A DNA stretch of 64,000 nt from Flammulina velutipes (Eukaryota; Basidiomycota; Agaricomycetes; Agaricales; Physalacriaceae): NCBI GenBank assembly GCA_011800155.1, contig CM022372.1:620001-684000 (forward strand). The letters are read 5' to 3'. The position numbers and the translations under genes are program-made. A model generated the notes under the pieces. That model did no database searches. It was given only the letters and a program-made list of their open reading frames with translations, and was not told the DNA's origin. This document shows, one piece after another, positions 42,366 to 55,136 of this stretch. Every line of letters begins with the position of its first letter. Positions within the stretch are counted from its first letter, which is position 1.

Positions 42366-42700
42366 CATGTCCTTATTCCGTCCTTTAGATCATCGCTGTC
42401 ATTTGTTGGGGCCGTATGCAACTACTCTTGTATCATGGCATACTTCGGTGCTGCACCTGGTTCAAGATTTTTGCTAAAGACCCACGGAGATAGATGGCTG
42501 GCAATTGGCGCTGCAGCTTTTGACGTAGACTTCATTGCAAGGAGGTACGCATGTTTGGAAACATGAGAGTCAGGAAGATACTGACTGTCTTGAAGTTTCG
42601 TCGGCCGTGACGAGAGCTCTTACTTTTCGAACAAACAAAATGCCAAAAAGCTTCTAGTTACGAGTGTCCTTGTGTGAAAAGATAAATACGACAGCGTTGT

Positions 42701-44617
42701 CTAAGGTTCATATCCCTGAATTGTGGTGTATGAGCATCACGCCACCGAAGGAGCAGTAACAGGCTTACTGGGCGCACAAATGTCCAATAGTTCAGATTGA
42801 GCCACGCCTTCGAATACGCAACCTCCATGTACACGAACATATAGAGCCATCTTCGTTTGTAGACCTCCAGGAGATGAGGGTCTTGGAATTCTGGGTACCG
42901 TTTGGTCAGCGTGTTAGTTAACTTGGGCGTCCAGTTTGATTCCAGACGTCTGTGGCTCCGTCAGATTGCATACCGATGATATAACTACACGAACGCACCT
43001 CGCCCATTCACGCAAGCATCGACAGTAGTCTGTTAACAGGAATCAATAAATTTCGACCGGAACCGGACGCGAATCTCACGCGTGGAGTAGTTGACGACCG
43101 TCTCGAGCGAGAATCGCCGGTCCAACACTGTGTTGAATTGATTCGCAAGCCAAGTAGCGCTGGGAGGGATCGTGTGTGGCCAATGGTACTTTCGGATAAA
43201 GTCGTCGGCTCTAATGTGGCGTGTGAGAGACGCCCAAGCGAAGAAGAGAATATCATACTGGTATGTCGTAAACGTAGCGTCGGGGTACGTAGTGGCCGAA
43301 AGGACGACTGCTGCGTCTTCATCTTTCAAAGCCCAATCGACGATTCGTATGAACGTTGCCATGTACTCTACACCGACAGCCTTTCTCGTTATTAGCATAT
43401 CATGTGCCAGAAGAAGAAATAGTGATCGCACCTCGATCATCTCCAAGCTCACGCAAGCATCAAATACCTTTTCGAAAGTAGTTGGAAGCTTTCTGTAATC
43501 CAAGAGATGCACACGTATTTGAGACGAGAAACCGGCGGCCTTGATGCGCTTTTCAGCAAGGAGCTTTTGCTCAATGGAGAGTGTGATAGAGTCCACTGTG
43601 CATCCTCGCTGAGCAGCCTATGAACGCGTCAGTCGGAGGCTAGGTGGTGATAATGAAGAACGTGCCGCAATGGCTAAGCTTCCCCAGCCGGTACCAATTT
43701 CTAAAAGGCGGTGTCCGTCTTTAACCCTCGCTTGATCAAGAACCCATTCAAGCTTTTGATTCTGTGCGCGCTCTAGATCGTTGGTTGACCTCAAACCTCT
43801 GAGATCACCATCAACGCCACCATCGATGTCGAGCCACATAGGACAAGAATACTGCATCTCGTCGCTCAAGAAGGCCTAATTACTAGCGTTAGATACGCAG
43901 CACAGCAAGAGAGAGTTCAACTCACTGCATAGAGCTCATTTGAGGCGTCATATCCGGCGACCTAAAAGATCTGAGTCAAGGTATACGTCGAAGAAAGCCT
44001 GACCCCACATTGGAGATGGACTGTTGATATCCGTGGCTGAGGTAACGGTGCATGATAATATCACAGACGGATTTGAGTTGGTAGCTCAGAGACCAAACAG
44101 TTGATATATGTCTGTGGTTCCGAACATACACCTATTCGCGTGCATGAACGATATATATAGTTTAGAGCACGCGTTGTGACATACCGTAAGGACATCTTTC
44201 AGTGAAGGTGAGGTAACCTCTCCATTCATATAGGCCTCCGAGACTAGAGGGGTGTTAAGAAATGGTCAGGGAAGACAATAATAGTAGAACCTACATCCGA
44301 TATCATACGACAGATAGACACGAACCCAGAACGAGTCGTCATTGACTATCAACCGTCCTTCTAGCGTTCCCTTTTTTGTGTTGATTGACGACCCAAACTT
44401 GATTGAATGTCCGTCGTAGTCAAGAATCTCGACGAAGCCCTCCTTGACTCCTTTGGTAAGAGCAGCGCAAGTTGCGGAACGAGCTGGACGTGTTTTGTTA
44501 GCTACTTCTTGTACTGTGGAAGAATAACGTACCCAGATGGACTAGCCCTGGCCAGTACCAGCTCGTTTTCCTGGACGCGAAAGAGGGCAGTGGCAGAACA
44601 GCGTATGAGGACGACAT
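42701..44617 (-). CDS. Cyclopropane-fatty-acyl-phospholipid synthase-like methyltransferase, right-arm copy
   Basis: A mirror copy of 34813-36730, from ATG 44617 to the stop at 42701. Start, exon layout, EIGTGWGSLAIA SAM motif, CVSLEMIE and C-terminal YKRRWLYMFVYMEV are all preserved. Only scattered substitutions are visible (for example Asp to Ala in EKRIKDAG and Ala to Val in QFNTALDRR), with no frameshift. Flanking arm sequences, such as 44660-45240 against 34200-34770, differ much more, including indels. The gene body therefore seems recently homogenised or under constraint. Both copies appear able to encode enzyme. Confidence 0.8.
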
Positions 44618-45265
44618 TCGTGTTCTACTTGGAGGGCCGTGGGCGTCAATTTTAAGGCCAGACCGCCGTGCCTCCTCGCCTTTTCTTCTCTGTCACATAG
44701 CATTAACAACTTATGTCATGCAGATCTGATAGTTGAATGGAAACATTGAAGAAGGGGATCGTGGGAAAGCGGCACTCTCTCGGCACTCATTCCACGCTTC
44801 CGCAAGTCTTCCCAGAGGTTGCCCAGAGGAATCCATCACCTTGATACGCGCTTTCAACCCGTCACTCATCGGCAAAGAGCTCGTGAAGCGAATATCAGGT
44901 CTACTTATACAAGCAAGCGTCTGCTTTCTTCCAAGCGTATTCGACTTCTCCCGTCTTGGCGTGAGTCCACTGCACTTCTCGAAATGATTTGGTATTGAGA
45001 TCATGATCCTAGAACCTTCCGAGAACACCTTGCTGTGTATATTCTCGCTTCAATCAACCTGTGCTTCTTGCATTCTCCTTGAAACTGCCTGGCACCAACC
45101 TTCCACGGATGGGCCACGGCCATTAGAACCACCTGATGGATCACGTCTCGCTCGTAGTATCGTGATTGACGCCCGCCACAAACTCAATGGATGGCTCAGT
45201 AGAGGGAACCGTATTCACACGGATTGTGATATGTCCTAAAAGTACGGAGACTCAGATCCTGAACT
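44618..45265. other. Divergent intergenic region of right arm
   Basis: Lies between the CFA-synthase-like and 7-TM-like genes, matching 34165-34812 of the left arm but with several indels and clustered substitutions. No gene is recognised; open frames on either strand are not conserved between the arms. Confidence 0.4.
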
Positions 45266-45289
45266 GTTGCAGTTTCATTCTTACCGCCA

Positions 45290-46810
45290 TGTGGGCACAG
45301 GTTGCCACTTGTATGTGGCCTGCATTTCCTCTTCAGCCTTCGGGACACTGAGTCCGTCATTTTCAGCCTCGCCAGATATTGTGAGCCTACAGGCGCACAT
45401 CGATCTTGCCAAAGAGTTCGACAAGTATCGGACAGCGTTCGTTATCATCTTCGATCTGGCCCAGGCGGCCTGCTTTACATTTCTCTCTATCGTTTTCCTC
45501 ACTGCCTATATCTCCAAGAACGTACATCGATCTGCGCCATGGTTTATGTTCATCGGTAGTGCTATGGTGTGGACCGGGACCTATCTCTCGATCTTAGGTC
45601 AACAAGATGGCACAGTACCGCCCTTTGCCTTTTGCGCGTTCCAAGCATCCCTAGTCTACGCCTGCAACACATTGTAAGCCCCTCTCATTGCAACGCCTGC
45701 CTGCCTCACGCCCATCATTCACGTAGCGTAACAAGCGCTGCTCTAGCTCTTGTATGCGATGTGAGTTACTTCTTCTGTGTTCTCAGAAGAATCTGGACGA
45801 ACTATAACCGCGTTGCAGATGACTTTCAAGATGAGAGCCGCTATAAGAGGGAGGACACTTCCTGGGCGTCGATGGAACATTACAGTATGTTTCATTTTAA
45901 TTAATGCTGTTATCTTATCTTGGTAATAGGTACTCACATTTCCGCCACTCGTATTTCTCGGCATTTTTATCTGGACCTTGCTGGTGGGTACGAAATGTAC
46001 TTCTCAGAGTCGTTGCGGACTGATCGTCTAGATTGCACTCAACTCCCCGGAACTCGTTGAGCTAGACTCAACACATATGTTTTGCCATATTTCCGTCTCC
46101 CCTTCCATTGAACCTCCGTTACTACAGCCGTGAGCTTCATACCCCGAAGACTCCAACAACACACTGATCCTACTGCATCCAGATTTTCAATAAGTGCTAT
46201 TAGTACCCTTATTCCTACCGTCTTTCTTGCAATTTTCTCTGGTAGGTGCACCCCCACGACGTAACAACACTATAACAAATAACTTCGGCAGTTTGGAATG
46301 CTTGGATTATTTTTTTGCATAGAAAAAGAACAGGACTGTATCCATCAGAGTTCGAGAGCGCTCATGCGCGCGGGTTCTCGTGGACTCCTTTCATTCGAAG
46401 GAACGTATTGATGGCCTTGTTGTCACTTATCGGGATTGTGTACGTCCGGATCTCTATCTTTACCCAGCCCGACTGAGTGGCTCTGACTCAGGATGGGGGC
46501 AACCGCTTTTCACGAATTCACGGAACCGAATTCACCATTATGGAACATTGCACTAGTGTTCAGTAAGTCTGCAGGTTATGTTAGTGGAAGGAGATAGTAA
46601 CAACTTCCGGCACAGTGCCTTTTGCGATTTCTGCTCTTATGGGAACGCGTATGGTTAGTTTATAATCTCTTGTCGTGTTGTGTTCCACTGACGTTTCCAT
46701 AGGACCTGCTTATGGTATGGTTCCCAAAGCTAAGAAAGATTATGCGGAAGACGGAGAAGAAAGATGCTGGGCATGTCTGATGGGTTGGATAACTTACACG
46801 GACTTATACA
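45290..46810 (+). CDS. Basidiomycete 7-TM-like membrane protein, right-arm copy (possibly degraded)
   Basis: The mirror of 32640-34140. The main exon keeps DIVSLQAHIDLAKEFDKYRT and the hydrophobic segments up to VYACNTL, followed by a GTAAGC donor. A next short exon reads TSAALALVCD. Later segments correspond to VTFPPLVFLGIFIWTLLVG-like and IRVRERSCARVLVDSF regions. Frame continuity between the exons was not demonstrable, and the serpentine fold is inferred from hydrophobic segments only. It may be one functional copy, or both may be decaying. Confidence 0.42.
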
Positions 46811-46826
46811 CAGAATCTGTTGGTTA

Positions 46827-48174
46827 GTAAACGTATCCTCAGGCTTCTTGTTGTACAGTATGACTAAGTATCGATATAGAAGGCTGAAAGTCGTCAGATG
46901 AAGGACGTATCATTACGCCTATTTTGGAGATGATTGGACAAACCTATGCTTGACGAACAGATAGAGTCTATGATCACCGTTAAACTCGCTGGCGTCGTCT
47001 TCATAAACTTTGGGAATGACAAAACAGCGTTGATATCAATGATTATGGATAACAGGGTTTCGCGACGCTTAGGTAGTTGGGGTGATATTTCATGCTAGAG
47101 GCTGTGGCGACGGCTGAAGGTCGAGAGTATCTTATGGCTTGCAATAAAATGAGAGGCAGTGGAAAGAACTGGATGAACTTGTGCAAACTGAGGCTAATAA
47201 GCTTTGAAGTGGCGGGTGCATCAATGTGCTTTAAACCCTAACCCTATTCAGCTTGTCTCATCTTCTTACACGTTGCTCAACGGACTCTCACCTCATTACA
47301 TTGTCGCGCGAATCCCAATTTCTATTGCAGTGGTGCGTCGTGACGCGACCACTGCTGGTTACGCCACACACACGCGGTGTTGAGCCGTGTTTGGCATTCA
47401 TCCGGCACGTTCTGTAGATTTTCTGTTCGCCTCTCGACACAATACTATCATCGCATTCACCTCTGAGGCAGCGATTCCCTCGACGGCCGCTCGGGCCACT
47501 TCAATACGCCATCTGGTCGTTGTAGTCCACGTCTAACGCGACTCCTTGCCGTCTTCCAGGAAAGTCAACCCACGACTGATAACGGTTCTCGGGATAGGTG
47601 GTAGGGGCAATGAATGATTTATTCTAGTGGCTGCCACGCCACCTGAAAGTCGGATGTATGTATGCCAACTTCCTTACATGCACATGAGGACTACGCCACA
47701 TTAACTAGGTCAAGATTAGATATAGTACTTGTACTCTTTGTCTTCGTACCTGTAACAAGTCATATCGTTTGGATTCATTGCTAATCTTTCACCTAGCGAG
47801 AAGCTGCTTCCTACACGTGAGTGATCTATCTATTGTAATGATGGAGAGCCTGGCGGCGGAAAGAACTAGTCAGTTGTAGCACGGAAAGCTGAAATGCTCT
47901 GCCGAAAGTGCAGAGACTGGCTCAATTGGTTCGGAGGCCTCCATAGCACATTGTTCAGGAGCGCGGGAAACAGGACGAGTGTCCTAGTATCACAGCATGC
48001 AGTGGCTGATGTTAGATATATTATACGTCTTGAGAAATGAATGGAGATCATCTCAGCTGACGTCTGTAACGAAGGAACACAAGCACACGGCGGCACTATC
48101 GGTAGTTCATCGAAATCAAAAGTGATAATATATATGCCGATAGGTCCTGTTGAAGATGCAATGATATGAACAAC
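46827..48174. other. Gene-poor region beside the inverted repeat
   Basis: No coding feature is supported over about 1.35 kb. It contains a short telomere-like CCCTAACCCTA motif (about 47234-47244). The right end holds the 3' flank of the peroxygenase gene. Confidence 0.45.
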
Positions 48175-49776
48175 TCAAGCGGTCTCAAACGTGTCGCCTG
48201 CACCAGGGTATATCCCGAATACACTAGTATCGAACTTTTCCAACTGTGGGCAACGCAAACCCGCAAACTGTGGCGCAATGTATGTGGTGATCAAGTTTAA
48301 CGCGGCGGTGATATCTTTCAAGATGCCACTGGCGATATCCGGAGTAACGTTCTGGATGAGTTGATATCTGTAAGAAAGTCAGACTCGTAACACAAGATAC
48401 AAAGACGTGGACGTACATGAAGCACCAGAGATTGTCCCCTTCGAGGAGGGTCTGGATATTGTAGACACCATTGGTCAGATGGGCGACATCAACTCCCGTG
48501 AAAGTATTGACTTCGCCCGTCTGGGAAGAGATGAGTCATCGCCCATCCGACACGCACAAAGCTGGATTACTTACGTTACCGCCAACGGCAAGGAGCTGAG
48601 GAAACTCCAGATAGTAGTCCAAAGCATCTAGAGTGAATCCAGGGAGAGTATACGGTGTAGATCGTCTGTACCAGTTCTCAGGAATGCGCTCGTGCCCCCT
48701 CTGGACTTTGAGATCCTCGCTTTGAACGAGTATGAGCGGAGACCGTGTGTTTGGAGAAGTAATGCATTACCTTACTCCAAAGAACGACCGAAGCACGTCG
48801 CCACTGAGAATCACACCGTTTTCCGAGTTGTTGGACATGAATCTGGGAATGAAGGTGTGCGCAGCTTGCGAGACAAGTAGTCCTGATCGGTATTTGAGAA
48901 AAAAAAACAATATGTAACGGATGCGTAAACCTTACCAGTGAATGGCCCATAGAAGAAATAGGGATTCGTGTTGACGGATTTGTCGAAAGAGTAGACGCGC
49001 TGTTTCTTTAGAATTTCGATATCGTAGTTGCCAGTTGCTAATCGCGCGGGGTTTAGATATACGTGGTCCAGACACTGAAACGACAGAACATACCAGGATC
49101 GGTGAGATTGTAGAGATGCAAGAAGTTTTCGATGTCAAGAGTGCTCGCATCGCCGTTATGGGTGTAAGCGTCTCCCCGCCCGGGAGATGAGTCGCTCTCG
49201 TACTTGTTGTGGCTGCCGCTGAGGCATGAAGGACGACCAAGAAGGCCGGTCAGGAGATTCTTTGGCGGTGCACCTCCAATCGACCACGTCAAATCGAGAG
49301 GGTTTCCGGCAAAGGCGACAGAGATTGCAGATAGGGTTGTTGCGATATCTGCGCCCATGTTGAAAACGGTGGTGGTGGCATAGATGGCTTGAGTCAGAGA
49401 CGTAAGACCAGAATGGGCGAGGTACTGCCAAGAAAGTCAACGACGTCAAAAGCTCATAGTCGATATGATGCGTACGCCATGGTTCGCAAGGGCGTTTAAT
49501 CCTAGAAATATTGTTTGGCTTGAGTTCAGCTGTGAACTGAAGAAACACCTTACCTGGACAAGGGCCTCGCAAATCACCATTCTGCGGCGGGACAAAGGCG
49601 TGTCGTCCAGTCACGTCTACGAGCTGGCTGGGGTCAAATGCCGTATTACGCTTGTGCTCTGCTGCGACGCCGGCGTGTTTGGCGAAAGGACAATCTTGTT
49701 GCCTCCGCTCGGGGTTGTAGGTTGCAAAGGCGAACGTTGGGGGAACGACGGCGAGGGCGAGAAGAGTGAAACGCAT
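48175..49776 (-). CDS. Secreted unspecific peroxygenase / chloroperoxidase-family heme-thiolate enzyme
   Basis: Starts at ATG 49776 with signal peptide MRFTLLALAVVPPTFAFA. After splicing, the proximal heme motif reads RGPCPG|LNALANHG|YLAHSG, giving PCP with the Cys heme ligand. Later come SHNKYESDSSPGRGDAYTHNG (acid-base region; known enzymes have EGD, here ESD), NPYFFYGPFTG, FMSNNSENG and RGHERIPENWYRR. Then follow PYTLPGFTLDALDYYLEFPQ, a TGEVNTFTGVD segment and the C-terminal FDTSVFGIYPGAGDTFETA. About seven short introns are present. Such enzymes use H2O2 to oxygenate aromatic and aliphatic compounds outside the cell and are abundant in basidiomycetes. No disabling lesion was seen. Expected length is about 400 aa. 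Confidence 0.88.
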
Positions 49777-51053
49777 GGCGGAGATACAGTAAGAGAGGTA
49801 TAACGCGAAAAAGACTTTATAGGCGAGTGTCCGAGATGTCCGGTGGCCAGTTGGTCGGCCAATCAAAGCTCCGAAGCTAAAGTGTGGCGCTGGGACGCAA
49901 CCTCAGACTGTGGCATGTGCAGCCAGAATAGATGGAGCCTTTAGTGACGAGAGGGCCATCACCACCAGTGAAAGAATAGTTCATGCGCATGAGACGCAGC
50001 CATATTTGGTCGACGACTCAGGCGTACACGTCGAATCTCGGGCAGAAGATTCGGTTCGGACATGTTCAAGATCTTGGGGATGTCGCCGGCCCAAGAAATA
50101 CAGATAGCCGGTAAGATTCCAATATCCTGCTACGCGTTCCTCTTCAGCGAAATCATCCTGATTGCGTTAGACGTGGAGTGGACACCTTGAACTAGGATTT
50201 TTAGCTTTGAACATTGTAGTTGGTAGAATGAACTGATGTGAGGGTCGGAGCTGCACATCGATGCTACTAGCGGTGGATGACAGTGTCAGACTGTCCGATT
50301 CAAAGACGTGTAAGGTGGTGATCGCGATTCGCAAGGTCTAGGGTTAGGTTTAACAATACTTTGTTGAAGCGGACCGGCGGTGCCGAAATATCTCTTCATC
50401 ATTCCACGTTCGTCTAGCCTCAATTCACCTGCTGTAGCTCCTGCCTCTGGCTCTCGTTTGACAGCAAGCAAAATTCTACTACAGAGCTCAAATCTTCCTC
50501 TATGGTCCCAGTGGCTCATGACGACGAGGGAATTTATCCGTTGGCATACAATGCCTTTTCCCGTCACATTTATTGCGTGTTTGTGTAGTCAACTCGTTCT
50601 CTATGCAAATAGAGCTACTTCCCATCTCCATCTACCGCCAGCCGTCGCCGTGTCGGCAAAGAAGTACGTGTCCATCTACTAGGTACAGTGCTTCGGGCGG
50701 TCATCTCTCGCGGACCTGTCGGATTCCTCGGGGAGCTTCGCAATCCTCAATACGAGACGTGGCCATTGTTACGTGCATGTTCCCTTGTTTATTATTGACT
50801 CTGCTGCCCAGCAGGCCAATCGATATCATTCATCGCAGCTAACTACTATATATAGGCCACAGTCTGCCAGTATCCTTGTCAGACGGACTCCGCTCATGGT
50901 CCCTCGACGCCTCATCAGACGTGATGCTTTACTCATCATGCCGCACGCATGCGTACTGGTAATATCCTTTTCTTGATATAAGACCCAGGCAAAGAGACGA
51001 CTCAAAATACTTACGCCTTCTGTCAGATTTATCTCCTCTTTGTCTGATTCTGA
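49777..51053. other. Intergenic region between divergent peroxygenase and lipase genes
   Basis: A divergent promoter region of about 1.3 kb. No gene is recognised; scattered short frames look random. A telomere-like AGGGTTAGGTTTAA motif occurs at about 50341-50354. The repeat-free sequence presumably carries both promoters. Confidence 0.4.
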
Positions 51054-53346
51054 ATGAAACTCAAGCTTGTCATCGCGCTCCAAGCGCTCTCATCAATCTC
51101 ATCATCGTCTCTCCAGACAGCGTCTACTGTCGTTTTAGATAATGGTATCTTCACCGGAATTCGAACAGGAGAACTCGCCCAATTTCTTGGGATACCGTTT
51201 GGGAAATCGACGTGAGTACTTTCAAGTTGACATTTTTACATGTTCTGACTCGTAAGGATTAGGGAAGGACACTCGCGGCTGCAGCTGCCCGAGGCTGTTG
51301 ACGCGTATCAAGGATATCATAACGTGACGGCGTTTGGACCATCGTGTCCCCAACAGGCATTGAAGCCTCCCCCACTCGATCTTCTGCCACAGGCGACAAT
51401 CGACCTCTTCCTCAATGCGCTTGATTCGCCGATTTCTAGCACTTCGGAAGATTGTGAGTTTCAAGAGTATGTTGGGGTCTAAACAATGATGCTCATTATT
51501 ACTATCAGGCTTAACCATCGACGTCGTCAGGCCCGCCGTTATCGAAAGAGGGACTAAACTTCCTGTCATAGCTGTATGCCTATTCCTTTCTTCTACTTGT
51601 GCTCTCGATGTTGATAGTCGAGCTCATAGTTTATCTACGGAGGTGAGTCTCGATCAGTAAACTTATGTCTGTAGCATCCATTGATTGTATTGGAAGGTGG
51701 CTTCGAGATCGGTGGAAGCGTAGCGTGAGTTACTAATACAGAAGCATGGACGATTTCAAGCTAACAATACATTTAGACGTAACGGTTCGAAAACCGTATT
51801 GCGTTCCCTGGAATTAGACGTGCCGGTCATTTTCGTGTCATTCAATTACCGCGTTAGCGGTAAGTGTGCTGAGAGTCCTTCAAACTTTTTGACGCTCAAA
51901 CATTGTTTTCAGGTTTCGGATTCTTGGCTAGTAAGGAGGTTCGGGATGCTGGCACAGGCAATCTTGGTTTGCATGATCGTACGTTCATAGTCCAAGGAAT
52001 GACCCAGAGTCCTAATCGATCTTGCAGAGCGACTTGCCTTGAAATGGATTCAGAAGTACATCCACGTATTTGGCGGTGATTCCACGAAAGTCACGCTGTG
52101 AGCCCGCACATTTGTTGCGCCACATTCAAAATTTGAACCAAGCAATAGATGGGGACAATCTGCCGGTGCTATTTCCATCGCTTACCAGATGCTTATCAAC
52201 GATGGGGACACAGAAGGACTATTCAGAGCAGGATTCATGCAATCCGGGTCACCGATTCCTGTCGCTGGCGTGGAAAGCGGACAGAAATGTATGAACGATC
52301 ATTTATGTGATTCAATCCTTTATTGATGCCTGATGTATAGACTACGATGACGTTGTGGAGAGGACGGGATGTACAGGCGCTGAAGATACTCTCGCTTGCT
52401 TGCGGACCGTGAAGTATGATGTTTTCCAAGCGGCGATTGATGCGTCTCCGGGTATCTTCGAATATCAAGTTCGTGGATTCGTTCTCTGTATATCAATAAC
52501 TTACGTCGACCCCAGTCTCTTGACCTGGTGTGGATGCCCCGTGCGGACGGTGTGCTTTTGACAGATTACCCCCAACGTCTTGTACGGCAAGGAAATGTGG
52601 CAAACATTCCCATCGTCACGGGTACGTGCTATTATCCTGGGAATCTGTAACAAGTTTACTAAATGTAAATACGCCATAGGCGACTGTGATGATGAAGGAA
52701 CTATGTTCTCCCTAGCGCAGACGAACATCAGGTTAGCGGGCCGCTTTCCTCGAGGTTTCATCGCTGATGAAGTCCCAGCACCGATGCCCAATTCAAGGAA
52801 TGGATTCAGACATTCCTTCTGCCCACTGCATCCGACGAGGATATCGATAAGCTGACGGACCTATACACATCTGATCCAACAGAGGGCTCGCCGTTTGACA
52901 CTGGTTTCGACAACGCCATAACACCCCAATTCAAGCGGTTTGCATCTTTCCTTGGGGATGCCGTGTTCCAAGGCCCTCGGAGGTTCTTTATAAATGAGCT
53001 CTCCGGTCGACAAGATATATATACCTATCGTAAGTTCGGAGTGTGCTTTGTCCCTGGGTCCCTGGTAAACCGAACTAACCAACTGGCAGTGTTCAAAGGT
53101 GGAAAGACCACGCCAGTGTTGGGCTCCATGCATGGCTCGGATAGTGAGGCCATGGAGGATTATATCATTCGCTTTGCCGCCACGCTAAACCCCAACACTG
53201 ACAACAGAAATGTGTGGCCGAAATGGACTTCCGACGCGCCAGATATGTTGGTTTTTGGTGCTGACGGTTTGACCATTGCGCCGGATACTTACCGCGAGGA
53301 AGCTATCGAAGCTGTGTCGGATGTACTCTTCAGGAATCCGGTGTGA
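51054..53346 (+). CDS. Secreted type-B carboxylesterase/lipase, copy 1
   Basis: ATG 51054 starts MKLKLVIALQALSSISSSS (signal peptide). Motifs across about a dozen exons are AQFLGIPFGKST, LPVIA and GGFEIGGS (oxyanion region), VPVIFVSFNYRVSG, FGFLA with GNLGLHD, ALKWIQKYIHVFGGDSTKVTL and the nucleophile elbow GQSAGA. Also present are YDDVVERTGC, NIPIVTGDCDDEGTMFS and a late GSMHGSD segment carrying the candidate catalytic His. This is the alpha/beta-hydrolase carboxylesterase family that includes Candida rugosa lipase. It is probably extracellular and acts on esters or acylglycerols. It forms an inverted pair with 55760-58030. I saw no obvious frame lesion, but not every splice site was verified. 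Confidence 0.82.
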
Positions 53347-53498
53347 GGATGGTGGCTAGGCGGTGGCGGTGGCATAGCATGTACCATAATGTTGCCCAGG
53401 CTTATCCGATGCTACTTGTGGGATAACAGGATAGTTGTGGAACCTATACACGATTACAGAGATATAAACTACTTATTAGATATGAGGTTGCCTCCAAC

Positions 53499-55136
53499 TT
53501 AAGCTAGGAATGGGTCATTCTCCGCGAAGAACTCATAATTATCACTATTAGTAGTCGCAAGAAACGGATTGTCGACAGCTAGCTGGTGGCATTGTTCATG
53601 AAAGACCTTATGATCCTCACCACGCGGTGTATGGAACGTGAAGTGCGTAGCCTCGTGTATGAGTGTACCAGCTTTCGAATTAGTACCCTGCATGGGAGTA
53701 TCCCTTGCGCGGAATCCTTTGCAGAGGTGGACAACTGCAACCGCAGGTGGCGGTAAATCACTGTATTCTCGTCGTCAGTACTGCTCTATAAAGATAGCAG
53801 CTGAAGACTTACAGTCTGATGATCACGTATGCATTTATATTTTCCTTACACGTACAAGTGTAGGTATACCCATCCGCGTTGCCAGGCTTCAAGAAAGAGC
53901 GTCTCCCCAGGCTTGCGTACATTGCAGTGACTTGATCCCTAGGTTTCCAATCGTAAGGCGCTGTTGCGTTGGTGTTCCAGTCGCCAAACCAATGCTCATA
54001 TCGAGCTGTTGGTCCCGTCATGGCGGAGATGTATCTGGGTTGTTTAATATAGGTCTGATAATTCCGCAAAGTAAGACAGGACACACTCATTTGCCTCGGA
54101 TACGTATCTGTCTGCATGCTGTGCTGCGATATCGATCGTCGATATTTGTATCTTACCGCACCCATGGGTGGTCACGCTAGTTTGCCTGGCTTTCCGTGCC
54201 CGTTGAAAAAGATCGCGACCCTCGATGGTGTCATTTTCCGTAATCTTGTCATCTGGGGTGAGGTCCTCGGGTTCTGTAATCCGCGCCTCAAGATTCCCGT
54301 CGATTGTGATTGTATTGGCGTCCACATTGACTTTAGGATACGTCATAACATCGTCGACCAAGACATAGAAGAAGTCGCGCTTCAGCTTGAAGGTGTAGGT
54401 GCCAGCACCTGATTGACTGAAGTCGTACGCGTCGCCAACTATAGAGATGCGATCAAAGAGGCAATGCGTGGGAAATGATGTGGCGCACCTTTGTAGTTGA
54501 ACTTTATCGTCTTCCCAGCTGGGAGGTCAAGAGTTGTTCCCCGAGGGTACTTTTTATCTCCTGATTTTGAGCTTCCTGTTACGCTGCTCTCAGTGTCACT
54601 GGAGAGAGGATCCGATTCTTCTGAGGAGTCCTGTGAGCCACGTCGTGCACGCGATTTGTTATCCGACGTTAGGGAGACTACATCCTTGTGGTCATCAGGG
54701 AGGTATTCATCTTCTTCATCGTTGTTTTGCAGATAGGTCTTCATATCCCACTTGGCCATGTAACCGACGAAGGTAGGGTTTTTTGTGGCAGCCTTCGAAT
54801 CCGTTCTCTCGAAATTCAGGGCATCTGCAGCGAAGAAATCGTAGAGAATTCCGTTCGGGTCTTTGACGACTACCATATCTTTAGTACTTTTGTTTTCCAG
54901 CGTACCAGTTATGATGATATCTTTGACATCGTTTACACTAGGTGGCGCTGTTTTTCGTGTTGGTTAATATCATGAGACTCGATGGAGAGAAACACCCTAC
55001 CTTTTAGAGATATCACCAGACTCCTACCTTCCTTTAACTCTCGACTCGTAGGCGGTGGTAGTGCCACCACTGGGACGAAGAGTGAAGATAGTACAAAGCA
55101 CGCCACGTAGACTGTGCTTTTGGTGTTCAGAGGCAT
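53499..55136 (-). CDS. Secreted M35 (aspzincin) metallopeptidase, copy 3
   Basis: Starts at ATG 55136 with signal peptide MPLNTKSTVYVACFVLSSLF. Five exons as in copies 1 and 2: propeptide with VVVKDPNGILYDFFAADAL, acidic Ser-rich insert (SQDSSEESDPLSSDTESS), catalytic domain from YISAMTGPTARYEHWFG, zinc motif HEATH and Asp in NSDNYEFFAEN. All key residues are intact. It lies between the two inverted lipase genes. The upstream block found before copies 1, 2 and 4 is not evident here. Its 5' half resembles copy 2 more than copy 1. Confidence 0.87.

Larger units (their letters stand above)
42369..46826 (-). repeat. Right arm of the large inverted repeat (about 4.45 kb)
   Basis: The reverse complement of 32615-37060. 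It separates the GMC fragment (left) from gene-poor DNA (right). The 42369-42700 part corresponds to 36731-37060 and contains no intact gene. Confidence 0.85.
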
